Positions 1-8,356 of a stretch of 23,310 bases of DNA are shown in pieces; the stretch's first letter is position 1; each line of letters starts with the position of its first letter. This DNA is from Immundisolibacter sp. (GTDB lineage Bacteria > Pseudomonadota > Gammaproteobacteria > Immundisolibacterales > Immundisolibacteraceae): positions 1 to 23,310 of the forward strand of contig NZ_JBFIII010000046.1 in assembly GCF_041601295.1 (NCBI RefSeq), in the 5' to 3' direction. The translations under genes were made by a program, and so were the position numbers. The notes under the pieces were generated by a model. It was given only the letters and a program-made list of their open reading frames with translations, had not been told where the DNA came from and searched no databases.

Positions 1-372
1 GAACGGCGCCCGACTCATGCTCTCCACGCCGCCGGCCAGGTACAGCTCGCCCTCGCCGCAGGTGATGGCGCGCGCCGCATCCAGCACCGCCGCCAGCCCG
101 GACGAGCACAACCGATTGATGGTCTGCCCCGGTACGGTTTCTCCCAGACCCGACAGCAGGGCCACATGGCGGGCCACGTTTCGGGCGTCCTCGCCGGCCT
201 GGCAGGTGCAACCGAGCAACACGTCCTCGACCGGCACACCGGCCAGCGGGAATCCCGCCAACACCGCCCGCGTGACCTGCGCGGCCAGATCGTCCGGTCG
301 CAGCGGCGCCAGCGCGCCGCCGTGACGGCCAAAGGGCGAGCGCAACCCGCCATAGATGTAAGCATCAAGCAT
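1..372 (-). CDS. Thiolase (acetyl-CoA acyltransferase), N-terminal part, cut by window edge
   Basis: The visible 124 residues form the N-terminal half-domain of a thiolase, which cleaves 3-oxoacyl-CoA with CoA to give acetyl-CoA and a shortened acyl-CoA. The start MLDAYIYGGLRSPFGRHGG is typical of 3-oxoadipyl-CoA/acetyl-CoA thiolases. The segment INRLCSSGLAA carries the nucleophilic cysteine at about residue 89, and LAGGVESMSRAPF follows just before the edge. The frame is open to base 1, so roughly 270 residues, including the His and second Cys of the active site, lie outside the window. ATG at 372-370 is preceded by a GAGG about eight bases upstream. The aldolase gene ends 34 bases upstream on the same strand, so the two are probably co-transcribed. 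Substrate cannot be told; a role at the end of aromatic or acyl-CoA degradation is inferred from context. Confidence 0.93.
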   Translation of the reverse strand, partial: MLDAYIYGGLRSPFGRHGGALAPLRPDDLAAQVTRAVLAGFPLAGVPVEDVLLGCTCQAGEDARNVARHVALLSGLGETVPGQTINRLCSSGLAAVLDAARAITCGEGELYLAGGVESMSRAPF

Positions 373-406
373 GATCAAAACCTCGTTTAAAAACCCGACA
401 CGCGCT

Positions 407-1174
407 CTACCGCTCAAACCGCCCCAGCGCCGCCGCCGCAGCCGTGCGCAGCAAAATGGCATCGGCGGCGATCAGGAAAAAGCTCGCACCCAGCGCAGCG
501 TAAGCGGTCGCGATATCCGGGTCGGCGCAGTACACACCGGCCGCCTTGCCGGCGGCACGGATACTCGGCAGGGCCCGCGCGATGGCCGCTCGAACATCGG
601 CATGCATGGGCTCTCCCAGGTGCCCCAATGCCGCGGCCAGATCCGCCGGCCCCAGAAACACGCCATCCACGCCATCCACGGCGGCAATGGCGTCGAGGTT
701 TTCGAGACCGGCCAGCGTCTCTATCTGCACGGTCAGGCATAGCTCGCTTTCGCCCTGCGTGTAGTAGTTCGCCACGTTGCCCCAGCGGGCCGCGCGCGCC
801 ATGCCGGCACCAACGCCACGGATGCCGCGTGGTGGATACCTCATGGCAGCCACCAGTGCCCGCGCCTGGGCGGCACCATCCACCATCGGCGCCAGAATGT
901 TTTGGACCCCAAGATCCAGGTACTGCTTGATACGCGCCGTGTCATGGTCGCTCGGGCGCAGCACCGCCTGCACCGGATAGCCAGCCACCGCCTGCAGCTG
1001 CGCCAGCACCGAGGGCAAGTCGTTCAGCCCATGCTCGCAGTCGACCAGCAACCAGTCGAAACCGGAGCTGGCCATCAGCTCCGCGGCTTGCGCATCACCC
1101 AGTGCCAGGAATGCACCGAGCTGCCGACGCCGTTCGACAAGCGCCTGTTTGAAGGTGTTTTCGGGCAGCTTCAT
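407..1174 (-). CDS. hpaI: HpcH/HpaI-family class II aldolase (4-hydroxy-2-oxoheptanedioate aldolase type)
   Basis: The 255-residue product is a metal-dependent pyruvate aldolase that cleaves 4-hydroxy-2-oxo acids into pyruvate and an aldehyde. It closely follows E. coli HpaI in length and motifs: GFDWLLVDCEHGLND (His48 as base), VLRPSDHD (Arg73, pyruvate binding), RYPPRGIRGVG, QIETLAGLENL (Glu152, metal) and GVDGVFLGPADL (Asp178, metal). The frame is open further upstream to 1267, but ATG at 1174 is chosen because AAGGA lies six bases before it and homologues start here. It is first in a minus-strand pair with the thiolase. The HpaH-type hydratase that would supply its substrate is about 9 kb away at 10490-11335. 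The family is promiscuous, so the physiological substrate is uncertain. Related activities such as 2-keto-3-deoxy sugar acid aldolase are possible. Confidence 0.9.
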   Translation of the reverse strand: MKLPENTFKQALVERRRQLGAFLALGDAQAAELMASSGFDWLLVDCEHGLNDLPSVLAQLQAVAGYPVQAVLRPSDHDTARIKQYLDLGVQNILAPMVDGAAQARALVAAMRYPPRGIRGVGAGMARAARWGNVANYYTQGESELCLTVQIETLAGLENLDAIAAVDGVDGVFLGPADLAAALGHLGEPMHADVRAAIARALPSIRAAGKAAGVYCADPDIATAYAALGASFFLIAADAILLRTAAAAALGRFER

Positions 1175-1453
1175 GGCGTGTCCTTCGCGAGGGTAGTGGT
1201 TACGATCGAGGCTGGCCTCCTGGCCGACATTCTGGCGCATCCTGACCGGGTGCAGTACCCGAGGCACCGCGCGTAGGGCGCCTTAAGCGCAGCGCGGTGA
1301 GCCACGTCTTGTCCGGTTGCGGCGCGGCGCGCGGTCGATTCTCGTGTAGGTCGAACCGGGCCACGGGCTCCCGACTGCGCCGTCTCGCACGATCAAAAGC
1401 GGCGCTACACTGCCCCGGCCAGTCCTATAAATACACAGACAGGAGGAGCGGCC
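1175..1453. promoter_or_regulatory. Divergent intergenic region between aldolase and amidohydrolase
   Basis: This 279-base region separates two divergent operons and must hold both promoters. A TATAAAT at 1426-1432 is a possible -10 element for the plus-strand amidohydrolase, placing transcription only slightly upstream of its strong AGGAGG-like ribosome site at 1441-1446. No convincing -35 hexamer stands 16-18 bases before it. GCGCCTTAAGCGC at about 1269-1281 is a short palindrome that could be an operator. No gene is seen here. Confidence 0.35.
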
Positions 1454-2575
1454 ATGGATTTCCGGTGCATTTCCGCGGATTCTCACATCGTCGAGCCGCC
1501 CAACTGTTACGTCGACTTCATCGAACCCAAATATCGCGACGTTGCGCCGCGCGTGGTGCGCCACGCGGATGGCTACGACACTTACTGGGTGCGTGATCTG
1601 ACCCGCACCACCACGGTCGGGCTGCTGGCCAGCGCAGGGCTGAAGGATTTCGAGAAGCAGGATTTCATCGCCAAGGCCACCTTCGATCAGTTGCCGGCTG
1701 GCGGCTGGGATCCGACAGCACGGGTCGAAGCGCAGGAGCGAGACAGCCTGGACGCCGAGATCATCTATGCCTCACTGGGCATGGTGCTGTGCAGCCATCC
1801 GGACTACGCCTACATGGACGCCTGCTTTCAGGCCTACAACCGCTGGCTGCAGACCTTTTGCGGCGCGGCGCCGGGGCGCTTGTTCGGCCTGGCGCAGACA
1901 GCCGTCACGTCGGTCGACGCCGCCATCGGGGACTTCGAGCGGGCCAAGGCCATGGGCTTCGTTGGCATGATGATGCCGGGCAACCCCCAGCAGGGCGATT
2001 ACGACCAGCCCGAGTACGACGCCCTGTGGCAGTGCGCGGTGGACCTGGACCTGCCGATCTGCTTCCACATCCTGACCGCGCGCGGCGGTGAGATTGCCGC
2101 CGCGCTCGACAACCGCCGCGGCCACCCGCTGACGGCATTCCTGAAGATCATGCGCACGGTGCAGGACATGATCGGCCTGTTCGTGCTCGGCGGCGTGTTT
2201 GAACGCCATCCGAAGCTGCGCATGATCTGCGCCGAGGGCGACGCCGGCTGGCTGCCGCACTTCTCGTACCGCATTGACCACGCGGTGAGCTTTCACAACC
2301 CCGGTGGCAACATCGAGGGCTTCTCGAAAATGCCCAGCCAGTACATCCGGGACAACATCTGGGTCACCTTCCAGGACGACTGGAGCGCCTTCAAGGTCAA
2401 GGACCTGCTGAACGTGGATCACCTGCTGTGGGCCAACGACTACCCGCATTCGGACTCCACCTGGCCCTGGTCGCAGGAAATCCTGGCCAAACACACGCTG
2501 GACCTGACGCTCCAGGAGAGCCGCAAAATCCTGCGCGACAACGTCAGGGCGGTGTTCCGCTTGCCCCTGCCGTGA
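1454..2575 (+). CDS. Amidohydrolase family protein (Amidohydro_2, ACMSD/LigW-like fold)
   Basis: The 373-residue protein belongs to the metal-dependent amidohydrolase-2 group, a TIM barrel whose members include decarboxylases (ACMSD, LigW), hydratases (LigJ) and C-C hydrolases (LigY) as well as amidases. Visible landmarks are ISADSHIVEP at the N-terminus (Asp9-x-His11 in place of HxH), PICFHILTARGG (His205), RMICAEGDAGWLPH (Glu261) and LLWANDYPHSDSTWPWS (Asp329), giving the usual single-metal set. Many proteins of this subgroup occur in aromatic and steroid catabolic clusters. ATG at 1454 follows an excellent AGGAGG-like site seven bases upstream. The CoA-transferase starts 30 bases after the stop, so the two are probably one operon. 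Substrate is unknown; a decarboxylase or C-C hydrolase role on a catabolic acid is inferred from context. Confidence 0.88.
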   Translation: MDFRCISADSHIVEPPNCYVDFIEPKYRDVAPRVVRHADGYDTYWVRDLTRTTTVGLLASAGLKDFEKQDFIAKATFDQLPAGGWDPTARVEAQERDSLDAEIIYASLGMVLCSHPDYAYMDACFQAYNRWLQTFCGAAPGRLFGLAQTAVTSVDAAIGDFERAKAMGFVGMMMPGNPQQGDYDQPEYDALWQCAVDLDLPICFHILTARGGEIAAALDNRRGHPLTAFLKIMRTVQDMIGLFVLGGVFERHPKLRMICAEGDAGWLPHFSYRIDHAVSFHNPGGNIEGFSKMPSQYIRDNIWVTFQDDWSAFKVKDLLNVDHLLWANDYPHSDSTWPWSQEILAKHTLDLTLQESRKILRDNVRAVFRLPLP

Positions 2576-2605
2576 GGAGAGCTGTCGTATAGAGGACATA
2601 GATAC

Positions 2606-3850
2606 ATGACCAGGGAAGACTTTTACAAAGAAGCACGTCCGGACAGCGGTGGGCCCTTGGCCGGCTACCGGGTGCTGGAAGTCACCCAGGCCGTGGCCGG
2701 GCCGGTGGTGGGCACGGTGTTCTGCGATCTGGGCGCCGATGTACTGCGCTGCGAACTGCCCGGCCTGGGCGACATGACGCGCTGGATGGACCCGTTCCTC
2801 GACGCCGGCCGTGACCCCAATGCGGCCTGCTGGCATATGTCGGTGAACCGCGGCAAGCGGGCGGTAACGCTGGATATCCGCAGGCCGGAAGGGCAGGCGA
2901 TTTTTCGGGACCTGGCACGTGACGCCGACGTGCTGGTCGAGAACTTCACCCCCGGCTCCATGGACCAGCTTGGCCTGGGTTACGCCGCTGTGCGCGAGGT
3001 CAATCCGGCGATCGTGTACGTGTCGATTAGCGGCTTCGGGCAATGGGGGCCACTCAGCAGCATGCGTGGCGTGGACACAGTGGCCCAGGCGGTGTCGGGC
3101 ATGATGTCCATGAACGGCGTAGAGGGTGGCGATCCGCTGATTTCCACGGCCAATCTGGTCGATCACCTCACCGGCTGGCAGGGCGCGATAGGTGCCATGG
3201 CGGCTCTGCTGCATCGCCACAAAACCGGCGAGGGCCAGTACATCGACGTGGCGCTGGCGGACACCGCCATCTACGCCAGCGACCAGCGCATCATGGCCGC
3301 TCACAACGCCGACAGACGCTGGCCGCGCATGGGCAATAGCATCGACATGGGCGCGCCCATGAACTGCTATCGCTGCCGCGATGGCGGCTACGTGTACCTG
3401 TTCGCCATCCTGGACTCGCTGTGGCCGCGGGTGTGCAAGGTCATCGGGCGGGACGAACTTGCCAACGACGAACGCTGCAACGGCATGCGCAGCCGGGCCC
3501 AGAACCGCCACTTCGTCGACCAGGTCACCGCGGACTGGGTGGCGAAGCACGACCGTGACCACGTGGTGCGCCTGCTGCAGGCCGAAGGCGTCAGTGTCGG
3601 GCCAGTCCTGGATCACGACGAGGTCGCGCAGTACCCGCAGTTTCTGGAGCACGAAAGCGTGGTCGAAATCGACCATCCCCGCTACGGCAAGCTGCGCACC
3701 TATGGCGTGGTGCCCAAGTTCTCGAAAACCCCGGCCTGGGTCCGGGGGCCAGCGCCAGATATGGGCCAGCATAACGACGCTGTGTACCGTGGCGAGCTGG
3801 GCATGGATGAGGCCCGCATTGCGGACTTGAAGAGCAAAAAGATTATCTGA
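2606..3850 (+). CDS. Class III CoA-transferase (CaiB/BaiF family)
   Basis: The 414-residue protein transfers CoA between carboxylic acids in the cytoplasm, via an aspartyl-CoA thioester intermediate in this family. Family motifs are clear: GYRVLEVTQAVAGPVVG near residues 20-36, LGADVLRCE, NRGKRAVTLDIRRPEG at 81-96, DVLVENFTPGSMDQLGLGY, SISGFGQWGP and the catalytic region TANLVDHLTGWQGAIGAM with Asp186, then GEGQYIDVALAD. Length is normal for the family. ATG at 2606 has AGAGGA nine bases upstream. It lies 30 bases after the amidohydrolase, which suggests that the product of that enzyme, or a pathway intermediate, is activated to its CoA ester. The thiolase across the divergent promoter could act further downstream. 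The acyl acceptor cannot be read from sequence. Confidence 0.93.
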   Translation: MTREDFYKEARPDSGGPLAGYRVLEVTQAVAGPVVGTVFCDLGADVLRCELPGLGDMTRWMDPFLDAGRDPNAACWHMSVNRGKRAVTLDIRRPEGQAIFRDLARDADVLVENFTPGSMDQLGLGYAAVREVNPAIVYVSISGFGQWGPLSSMRGVDTVAQAVSGMMSMNGVEGGDPLISTANLVDHLTGWQGAIGAMAALLHRHKTGEGQYIDVALADTAIYASDQRIMAAHNADRRWPRMGNSIDMGAPMNCYRCRDGGYVYLFAILDSLWPRVCKVIGRDELANDERCNGMRSRAQNRHFVDQVTADWVAKHDRDHVVRLLQAEGVSVGPVLDHDEVAQYPQFLEHESVVEIDHPRYGKLRTYGVVPKFSKTPAWVRGPAPDMGQHNDAVYRGELGMDEARIADLKSKKII

Positions 3851-4000
3851 AGCTGTCAGGCGGCCGAACGGCCCGCAGCCGACCTGGCATACGTCGCATG
3901 ATCTCGTCGGCGGACGCGGCGTGGGCGGGCCGGCGAGAATCCCCTGCTCCGCCTCCAGGGCCGCTCCGTACCCTACCCGACATGGCGCCAGGCGACGCCT
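3851..4000. other. Convergent intergenic gap
   Basis: This is the 150-base gap between the converging CoA-transferase and MFS genes. An imperfect GC-rich hairpin (GGCGGCC-GAAC-GGCCCGC) lies at about 3859-3876, just after the CoA-transferase stop. It has no following T-run, so it is at best a weak or factor-dependent terminator. Nothing else is seen. Confidence 0.3.
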
Positions 4001-5230
4001 TCAGCCGTGCCCCTGCCGCCTGCGCCGGGCGAGCACCTGGCCAAGGCCGAGTCCGATTACCAACAGCGCGCCACCGGCAAGACCGATCGCCACCCCGCTG
4101 CCGACGCCCGCGGACAACCAGCCAATCATCGTCACGCCGACCGATTGGCCCAGGAAAAAGCTCGCCGCGAAAATCGATACCGCCGCACCCCGTGCCCGGG
4201 GCGCCATTTGCGTGGCATTCACCTGCAGGGTGTTGTGCAGCATGTAGAAGCCGAGTCCAGCCAGCAGGCTGCCGATCACGCCGAAGATCCACGACGGCGC
4301 GACGGCAATGGCACCCAGGCCCAGACACAGAAAAATGGCGCCCGACCGGGCCAAGCCCACCTCACCGAGCTCCGCCACCAGCCGCCGCGCGCCCAGCGCG
4401 TACACCAGCCCCCCGGCGCCGAACACCATCAGCAGCGAACCGGCGACAGTCAGCGACACGCCAAGCCGCTGATGCAGATGCGCGGCCATGAAGGCCAGTG
4501 GCCCGAACAGGAAAGTGCCTTCCAGGAACACGATCAGCAGCAGAATCTGCGCCCAGCGCCCGCCGAGCACCTCGCGAAACTCGCCCAGCGTGCGTGCGAG
4601 CGAGGTTGCCACGGCGCTGCCGGATCGCCCGCTGGAGTTCAATGGCAGGCGCCGCAGCCCGACAAAAAGCTGCACGCCCACGATGCCGTACAGCCCGGCC
4701 AGCACGACATACGGTATTCGCCAGCCCAGATGATCGGCGGCCACGCCACCCAGCCACACGCCCGCGGTAAGCCCGCTGATTTGCCCGATCAGAAAACGCG
4801 CCAGCACCGGCTGACGACGTTCGTAAGGCACCACATCACCGATCCAGGCAATCGACAGCGGGATGATCGCCGCCGCCAGCATGCCGGCCAGCACGCGCGC
4901 CGCGCGCAGCTGCTCGAAGTCGCCGGCAAACGCACACGCCAGGGAGGCCAGCGCACAGGCCAGCACCGCCCAGGCCACAACCCGGTACTTGCCAAAGCGA
5001 TCGCCGACCGGCCCCCACAGCACCTGCGTCGCGCCGTAGGACAGGGCGTACAGACTCACCACCTGCGCGGTGGTGGCCAGCGGCACCCCGAAGATCTGCG
5101 CCAGCTGTGGCAACAAGGCATCGTTGATGCGCATTGCCATCGCGCTGACCCCGGCGGCAAGCGACAGGCAGACGATGGCCAGCAACGGCGGCGAACCGGC
5201 GTCCTGCGCCGGAGCATTATTCGTTGACAA
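4001..5230 (-). CDS. Major facilitator superfamily transporter (12-TM, AraJ/DHA-like)
   Basis: The 409-residue protein is highly hydrophobic with about twelve membrane segments and the MFS motif A, GPVGDRFGKYRV, in the loop after segment 2 (residues near 73-84). A second-half repeat follows the central basic stretch around LRRLPLNSSGRSG. It resembles drug/metabolite proton antiporters of the inner membrane, and its C-terminus ends in a basic RRRRQGHG tail. No ATG is available before the first membrane segment. TTG at 5230-5228 is the only sensible start, because the frame meets a stop at about 5284 with no other start between. A weak GGA lies upstream. It is convergent with the CoA-transferase and stands alone on its strand, downstream of the NAGGN operon. 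Substrate is unknown; export of an aromatic compound or catabolic intermediate is only a guess. Confidence 0.87.
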   Translation of the reverse strand: MSTNNAPAQDAGSPPLLAIVCLSLAAGVSAMAMRINDALLPQLAQIFGVPLATTAQVVSLYALSYGATQVLWGPVGDRFGKYRVVAWAVLACALASLACAFAGDFEQLRAARVLAGMLAAAIIPLSIAWIGDVVPYERRQPVLARFLIGQISGLTAGVWLGGVAADHLGWRIPYVVLAGLYGIVGVQLFVGLRRLPLNSSGRSGSAVATSLARTLGEFREVLGGRWAQILLLIVFLEGTFLFGPLAFMAAHLHQRLGVSLTVAGSLLMVFGAGGLVYALGARRLVAELGEVGLARSGAIFLCLGLGAIAVAPSWIFGVIGSLLAGLGFYMLHNTLQVNATQMAPRARGAAVSIFAASFFLGQSVGVTMIGWLSAGVGSGVAIGLAGGALLVIGLGLGQVLARRRRQGHG

Positions 5231-5440
5231 GGCAAGTCCGGTTGGCTGCGCGGCACGCTGGGGCCGCGGCCGCTCGAAAAATCAAAGCTCGAAGCACACC
5301 GCCCGTGGCCCCCGGGCATGAAACGCCGCCGCCAATCGACCCTCCGCCTTGGGCGCCGCGGCGGCAACCAGGGCGGCCGAAGGTCGGTTTAGCCCATTAC
5401 GCAGGCGTGGCCTGCGCAGCAATACCGGCTTACTCCTGTC
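5231..5440. other. Intergenic region between NAGGN operon end and MFS gene
   Basis: These 210 bases hold the end of the NAGGN operon and the presumed MFS promoter. The GC-rich stretch around 5325-5370 contains imperfect complementary GCCGCC/GGCGGC runs. No clear -35/-10 pair and no gene were found. Confidence 0.3.
5400..5416 (-). terminator. Perfect 7-bp hairpin 3' of the NAGGN operon
   Basis: CGCAGGC and GCCTGCG form a perfect 7-bp stem with a 3-base loop, 24 bases beyond the stop codon of the M42 peptidase gene on the minus strand. On that strand it is followed by TAATGGGCT rather than a T-run, so it is not a canonical intrinsic terminator. It may protect or define the transcript 3' end. 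Confidence 0.3.
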
Positions 5441-6550
5441 TTACTGCGGCTGGGTCGGAAATCCTTGCTGCGAGCCGATGACGTCCCGATCACGCTGGAA
5501 CAACGCGCCACTTTGCAGGTACACGCACAGCAAGGAAATCAGCGACTCCAGGGCATTCCAATGGATTCGCTCCCAGCCATGCGAGCCGTCGATACCGAAG
5601 CACACCAATGCCGTGCGCAGGTCGTGACCCGCCTGCAAGGCCGCGGCAATATCGGAGCGGTAAAAGCGGAAAACGTCGCGTTGATGGGGAATTTCAAATT
5701 CCCTGCACAACAGCAGCAGGCGCCGGGTCAGGTGGTAGTCGAACGGTCCGGAGGAATCCGCCATGGCGATGGTGGCGCCATGCTCGGCCGAGTTTTGCCC
5801 CGGTGCGGTGGTGCCGTTGTCGATGGCGACCATCTCGGCAACTTCTTGCGGCAGCACGGCGGATGCACCAACGCCGACCTCTTCGAGAATGGTGAACAGG
5901 AAATAGACATCGCTGGGCAGCTTCGCATTGGCATCCAGCAGCGCCTTGAGCGTGCCCAGGGCCACCGCCACACCGGCCTTGTCGTCAAGATGGCGGGAGT
6001 TGATGAAGCCGTTTTCCGACAGTTCCGGGTTGGGGTCTATGGCGATGAAATCCCCGACGTAGATGCCCAGCTTCATCAGGTCGGCGATCCCGGTCACCGA
6101 CTCGTCCAGGCGCAGCTCGATGTTGCTCCACTCGGACGGCTGAGCGTCCACTTCGGGACCGAATGTGTGCCCGGAAGCCTTCAGCGGCAGCAGACTGCCG
6201 CGGTAGGAACCGTGATCGGTGAACAGCGTGACCCGCGCCCCTTCGGCGAACCGTGCATTCCAGTGACCGACGGCCACGACCTCCATGCGGCCGTTCGGCT
6301 TCAGCGCCTTGACCTGCGCACCCAGGGTATCCAGATGGCTCACCACAGCCCGAGCCGGTGCTGGCGCTACACCCTTCAAGGTGGCCCGGATGGCGCCCAG
6401 GCGAGTCAGCTCGAACGGCACACCCAGGCTCTTGAGCTCCTCGCACACCAGATGCACCACCCGGTCGGTGTATCCGGACGGGCTGGGGGTGTGCAGCAAC
6501 TTCAGCAGGGTTTCCAGCACATAGCGCTGATCAATGGGTAATACGTCCAT
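5441..6550 (-). CDS. M42-family peptidase of the NAGGN osmoprotectant locus
   Basis: The 369-residue protein is a dinuclear-metal aminopeptidase-like hydrolase of family M42, matching the third member of the conserved asnO-ngg-peptidase trio (TIGR03106 type). The metal and catalytic set is present: VVSHLDTLG (His72), NSRHLDDKAG (Asp189/190), FTILEEVGVG (Glu223/Glu224), AIDNGT (Asp244) and DGSHGWERIH (His324, possibly His330). Its job in the NAGGN system is not established. Trimming or turnover of the modified dipeptide is a reasonable inference. ATG at 6550 is 12 bases after the ngg stop, and its ribosome site is poor, which suggests translational coupling. The C-terminal tail after residue 350 is short and probably disordered. 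Confidence 0.9.
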   Translation of the reverse strand: MDVLPIDQRYVLETLLKLLHTPSPSGYTDRVVHLVCEELKSLGVPFELTRLGAIRATLKGVAPAPARAVVSHLDTLGAQVKALKPNGRMEVVAVGHWNARFAEGARVTLFTDHGSYRGSLLPLKASGHTFGPEVDAQPSEWSNIELRLDESVTGIADLMKLGIYVGDFIAIDPNPELSENGFINSRHLDDKAGVAVALGTLKALLDANAKLPSDVYFLFTILEEVGVGASAVLPQEVAEMVAIDNGTTAPGQNSAEHGATIAMADSSGPFDYHLTRRLLLLCREFEIPHQRDVFRFYRSDIAAALQAGHDLRTALVCFGIDGSHGWERIHWNALESLISLLCVYLQSGALFQRDRDVIGSQQGFPTQPQ

Positions 6551-6562
6551 GCCTGGTCGCCG

Positions 6563-8347
6563 TCAGCTGGCCGGCGCGGCCTGCGCCCGCCGGGTTATGG
6601 GAAACAGCAGATCGATAAAGCGCTGCGCGGTCGGCTGCGGCTCGTGGTTGGCAAGCCCAGGGCGCTCGTTGGCCTCGATGATCACATGCCCGGGCTGGTC
6701 CGGTGCCGTGACCAGAAAATCCATCCCGACGACCGGAATATTCAGCGCCCGGGCGGCCTGCTCAGCCGCGTCGACCAGCTGGGGATGCAACACGTCGGTC
6801 ACGTCATGCAGCGTACCGCCGGTGTGCAGGTTGGCGGTTTTGCGTACCTGCAGGCTGACCCCGCTGGGCAGCACGTCGTCCAGCACATAACCGGCCAGGC
6901 GCACGCAACGCGCTGTTTCATCGTCCATCGGGATGCGACTCTCGCCGGCGCTGGCGGCCTGACGACGCCGGCTTTGTTTCTCGATCAGCTCCCGGATCGG
7001 GGTGTAGCCGGTCCCCAGGACATGCGGCGGGCGGCGCATGGCCGCCGCCACCACCTCGAAATCGATCACCACGATACGCAGGTCCTCGCCGGGCACCAGC
7101 TCCTCCAGCAGCACCGTGTCGCAATGGCGTTTGGCGACGCGGATGGCACGGTTCAGCGCCGTCAGGTCGCGCACATCGACAGTGATGCCCCGCCCCTGCT
7201 CACCGCGTGCCGGCTTGACCACCAGCCGCGGGTGCTGTTCCAGAAACAACCGGTTCTCCCGCGACGAACCGGCCATCCGCTGCTGCGGCACGCGCAGCCC
7301 CGCGCGCAGCAAAAAGCGGTTGGTGACGAGCTTGTCGTCGCAGCAGCTCATGGCGACGGCGCTGGTCAGCTCGCTCAGCGACTCGCGGCACACCACGCTG
7401 CGCCCGCCGTAGGTAAGCTGAAAGTACCCGCCCGGCGCATCGATGACATCGACGGCAATGCCGCGCCGGCTCGCCTCGTCAACAATGATCCGGGCGTACA
7501 CGTTCAGCTGCTCGTAGGCGCCCGGCTGCGGGCCGACAAAAAGCGGCTCGTTGTAGGGATTCTTGTGCTTCAGGCAGAACACCGGGACGCGCTGGAAGCC
7601 CAGTTTGTCGTACAGGCCGATCGCCTGGTTGTTGTCGTGAATCACCGACAGGTCCATGAAAGCCCGCCCCCGCACCTGGAAGAATTCCGCCAGTTGGCGC
7701 GTCAGCGCCTCACCGATGCCGGGTAGCAGGGCCTGCGGATCGACCGCCAGCGCCCACAGCGAGGCACCGTCTTCCGGATCGCCAAACGCCTCCACATGGT
7801 CGACCCCCATGACCACGCCGACCACCTTGCCGCTGGCCTCCTCCTCGGCAATCAGGTAGCACAAAGTCGCCGACTTGCGTTGCAGCCACACGAATTCCGG
7901 GTCCGGCGGCAGCATGCTGCGCTTGCAGTACAGATCATGCACGGCCTGGGCATCGGCGCGACTGTTCAGGCGCCGCACGATCAACCCGGCCACCTTGCGC
8001 GCGGCAGGCCGGTAGTCGTGCAGGCGCAGCCTATACGTGTGGGACGGATCGAGAAAGACGCTGCTGGGCGCACTGGCGGTCACCACGTGCGGCTCGCGCA
8101 GGTAGATGGCGATATCGCGCTGGTCCGGCGCCTCGTCGTCGAGCAGCCGGGCAACATCCATCGGATCGCGAAACGTCTGCCCGAAGATCACCCGCCCCCA
8201 GCCACAGTCGATGGCGACATTCTGGCGGGTTGCCTGCGCCTGCTGGCGCGCGTCACCCAGCTCCGGGTCCCAGTTGCGCAGGCTCGGCGCGTTACCGCGC
8301 TCCAGGCGATGCTTGATGCGCTTATCCGGGTTGCTCACCGATACCAC
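6563..8347 (-). CDS. ngg: N-acetylglutaminylglutamine synthetase (GNAT + ATP-grasp fusion)
   Basis: The 594-residue protein joins two enzymes. A GNAT acetyltransferase domain spans about residues 122-260 (IVRRLNSRADAQAV, then HDNNQAIGLYDKLGFQRVPV). A cyanophycin-synthetase-like ATP-grasp ligase spans about 330-590 (RLVVKPARGEQGRGITV, LLEELVPGEDLRIVVID, HVIIEANERPGLANHEP). Together they acetylate and link two glutamines, giving N-acetylglutaminylglutamine, the precursor of the compatible solute NAGGN described in Sinorhizobium and Pseudomonas. The N-terminal RLERGNAPSLRNWDPEL is characteristic of this family. GTG at 8347 lies nine bases after the asnO stop. A second in-frame GTG at 8338 is also possible, since neither has a strong ribosome site. 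The gene is the middle member of a tight three-gene operon. Confidence 0.95.
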   Translation of the reverse strand: MVSVSNPDKRIKHRLERGNAPSLRNWDPELGDARQQAQATRQNVAIDCGWGRVIFGQTFRDPMDVARLLDDEAPDQRDIAIYLREPHVVTASAPSSVFLDPSHTYRLRLHDYRPAARKVAGLIVRRLNSRADAQAVHDLYCKRSMLPPDPEFVWLQRKSATLCYLIAEEEASGKVVGVVMGVDHVEAFGDPEDGASLWALAVDPQALLPGIGEALTRQLAEFFQVRGRAFMDLSVIHDNNQAIGLYDKLGFQRVPVFCLKHKNPYNEPLFVGPQPGAYEQLNVYARIIVDEASRRGIAVDVIDAPGGYFQLTYGGRSVVCRESLSELTSAVAMSCCDDKLVTNRFLLRAGLRVPQQRMAGSSRENRLFLEQHPRLVVKPARGEQGRGITVDVRDLTALNRAIRVAKRHCDTVLLEELVPGEDLRIVVIDFEVVAAAMRRPPHVLGTGYTPIRELIEKQSRRRQAASAGESRIPMDDETARCVRLAGYVLDDVLPSGVSLQVRKTANLHTGGTLHDVTDVLHPQLVDAAEQAARALNIPVVGMDFLVTAPDQPGHVIIEANERPGLANHEPQPTAQRFIDLLFPITRRAQAAPAS

Positions 8348-8356
8348 CGTTCCGGT

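Noticed and set aside
1454..2575. Calling the amidohydrolases true amidases
   Set aside because: In this subgroup the fold often supports decarboxylation, hydration or C-C cleavage, and the surrounding genes are catabolic; no amide substrate is indicated.
1772..3772. A 666-codon open frame on the minus strand across the amidohydrolase and CoA-transferase genes
   Set aside because: It is antisense to two well-supported genes, resembles no protein family and is rich in His, Ala, Val and Gln, typical of a shadow frame in GC-rich DNA.
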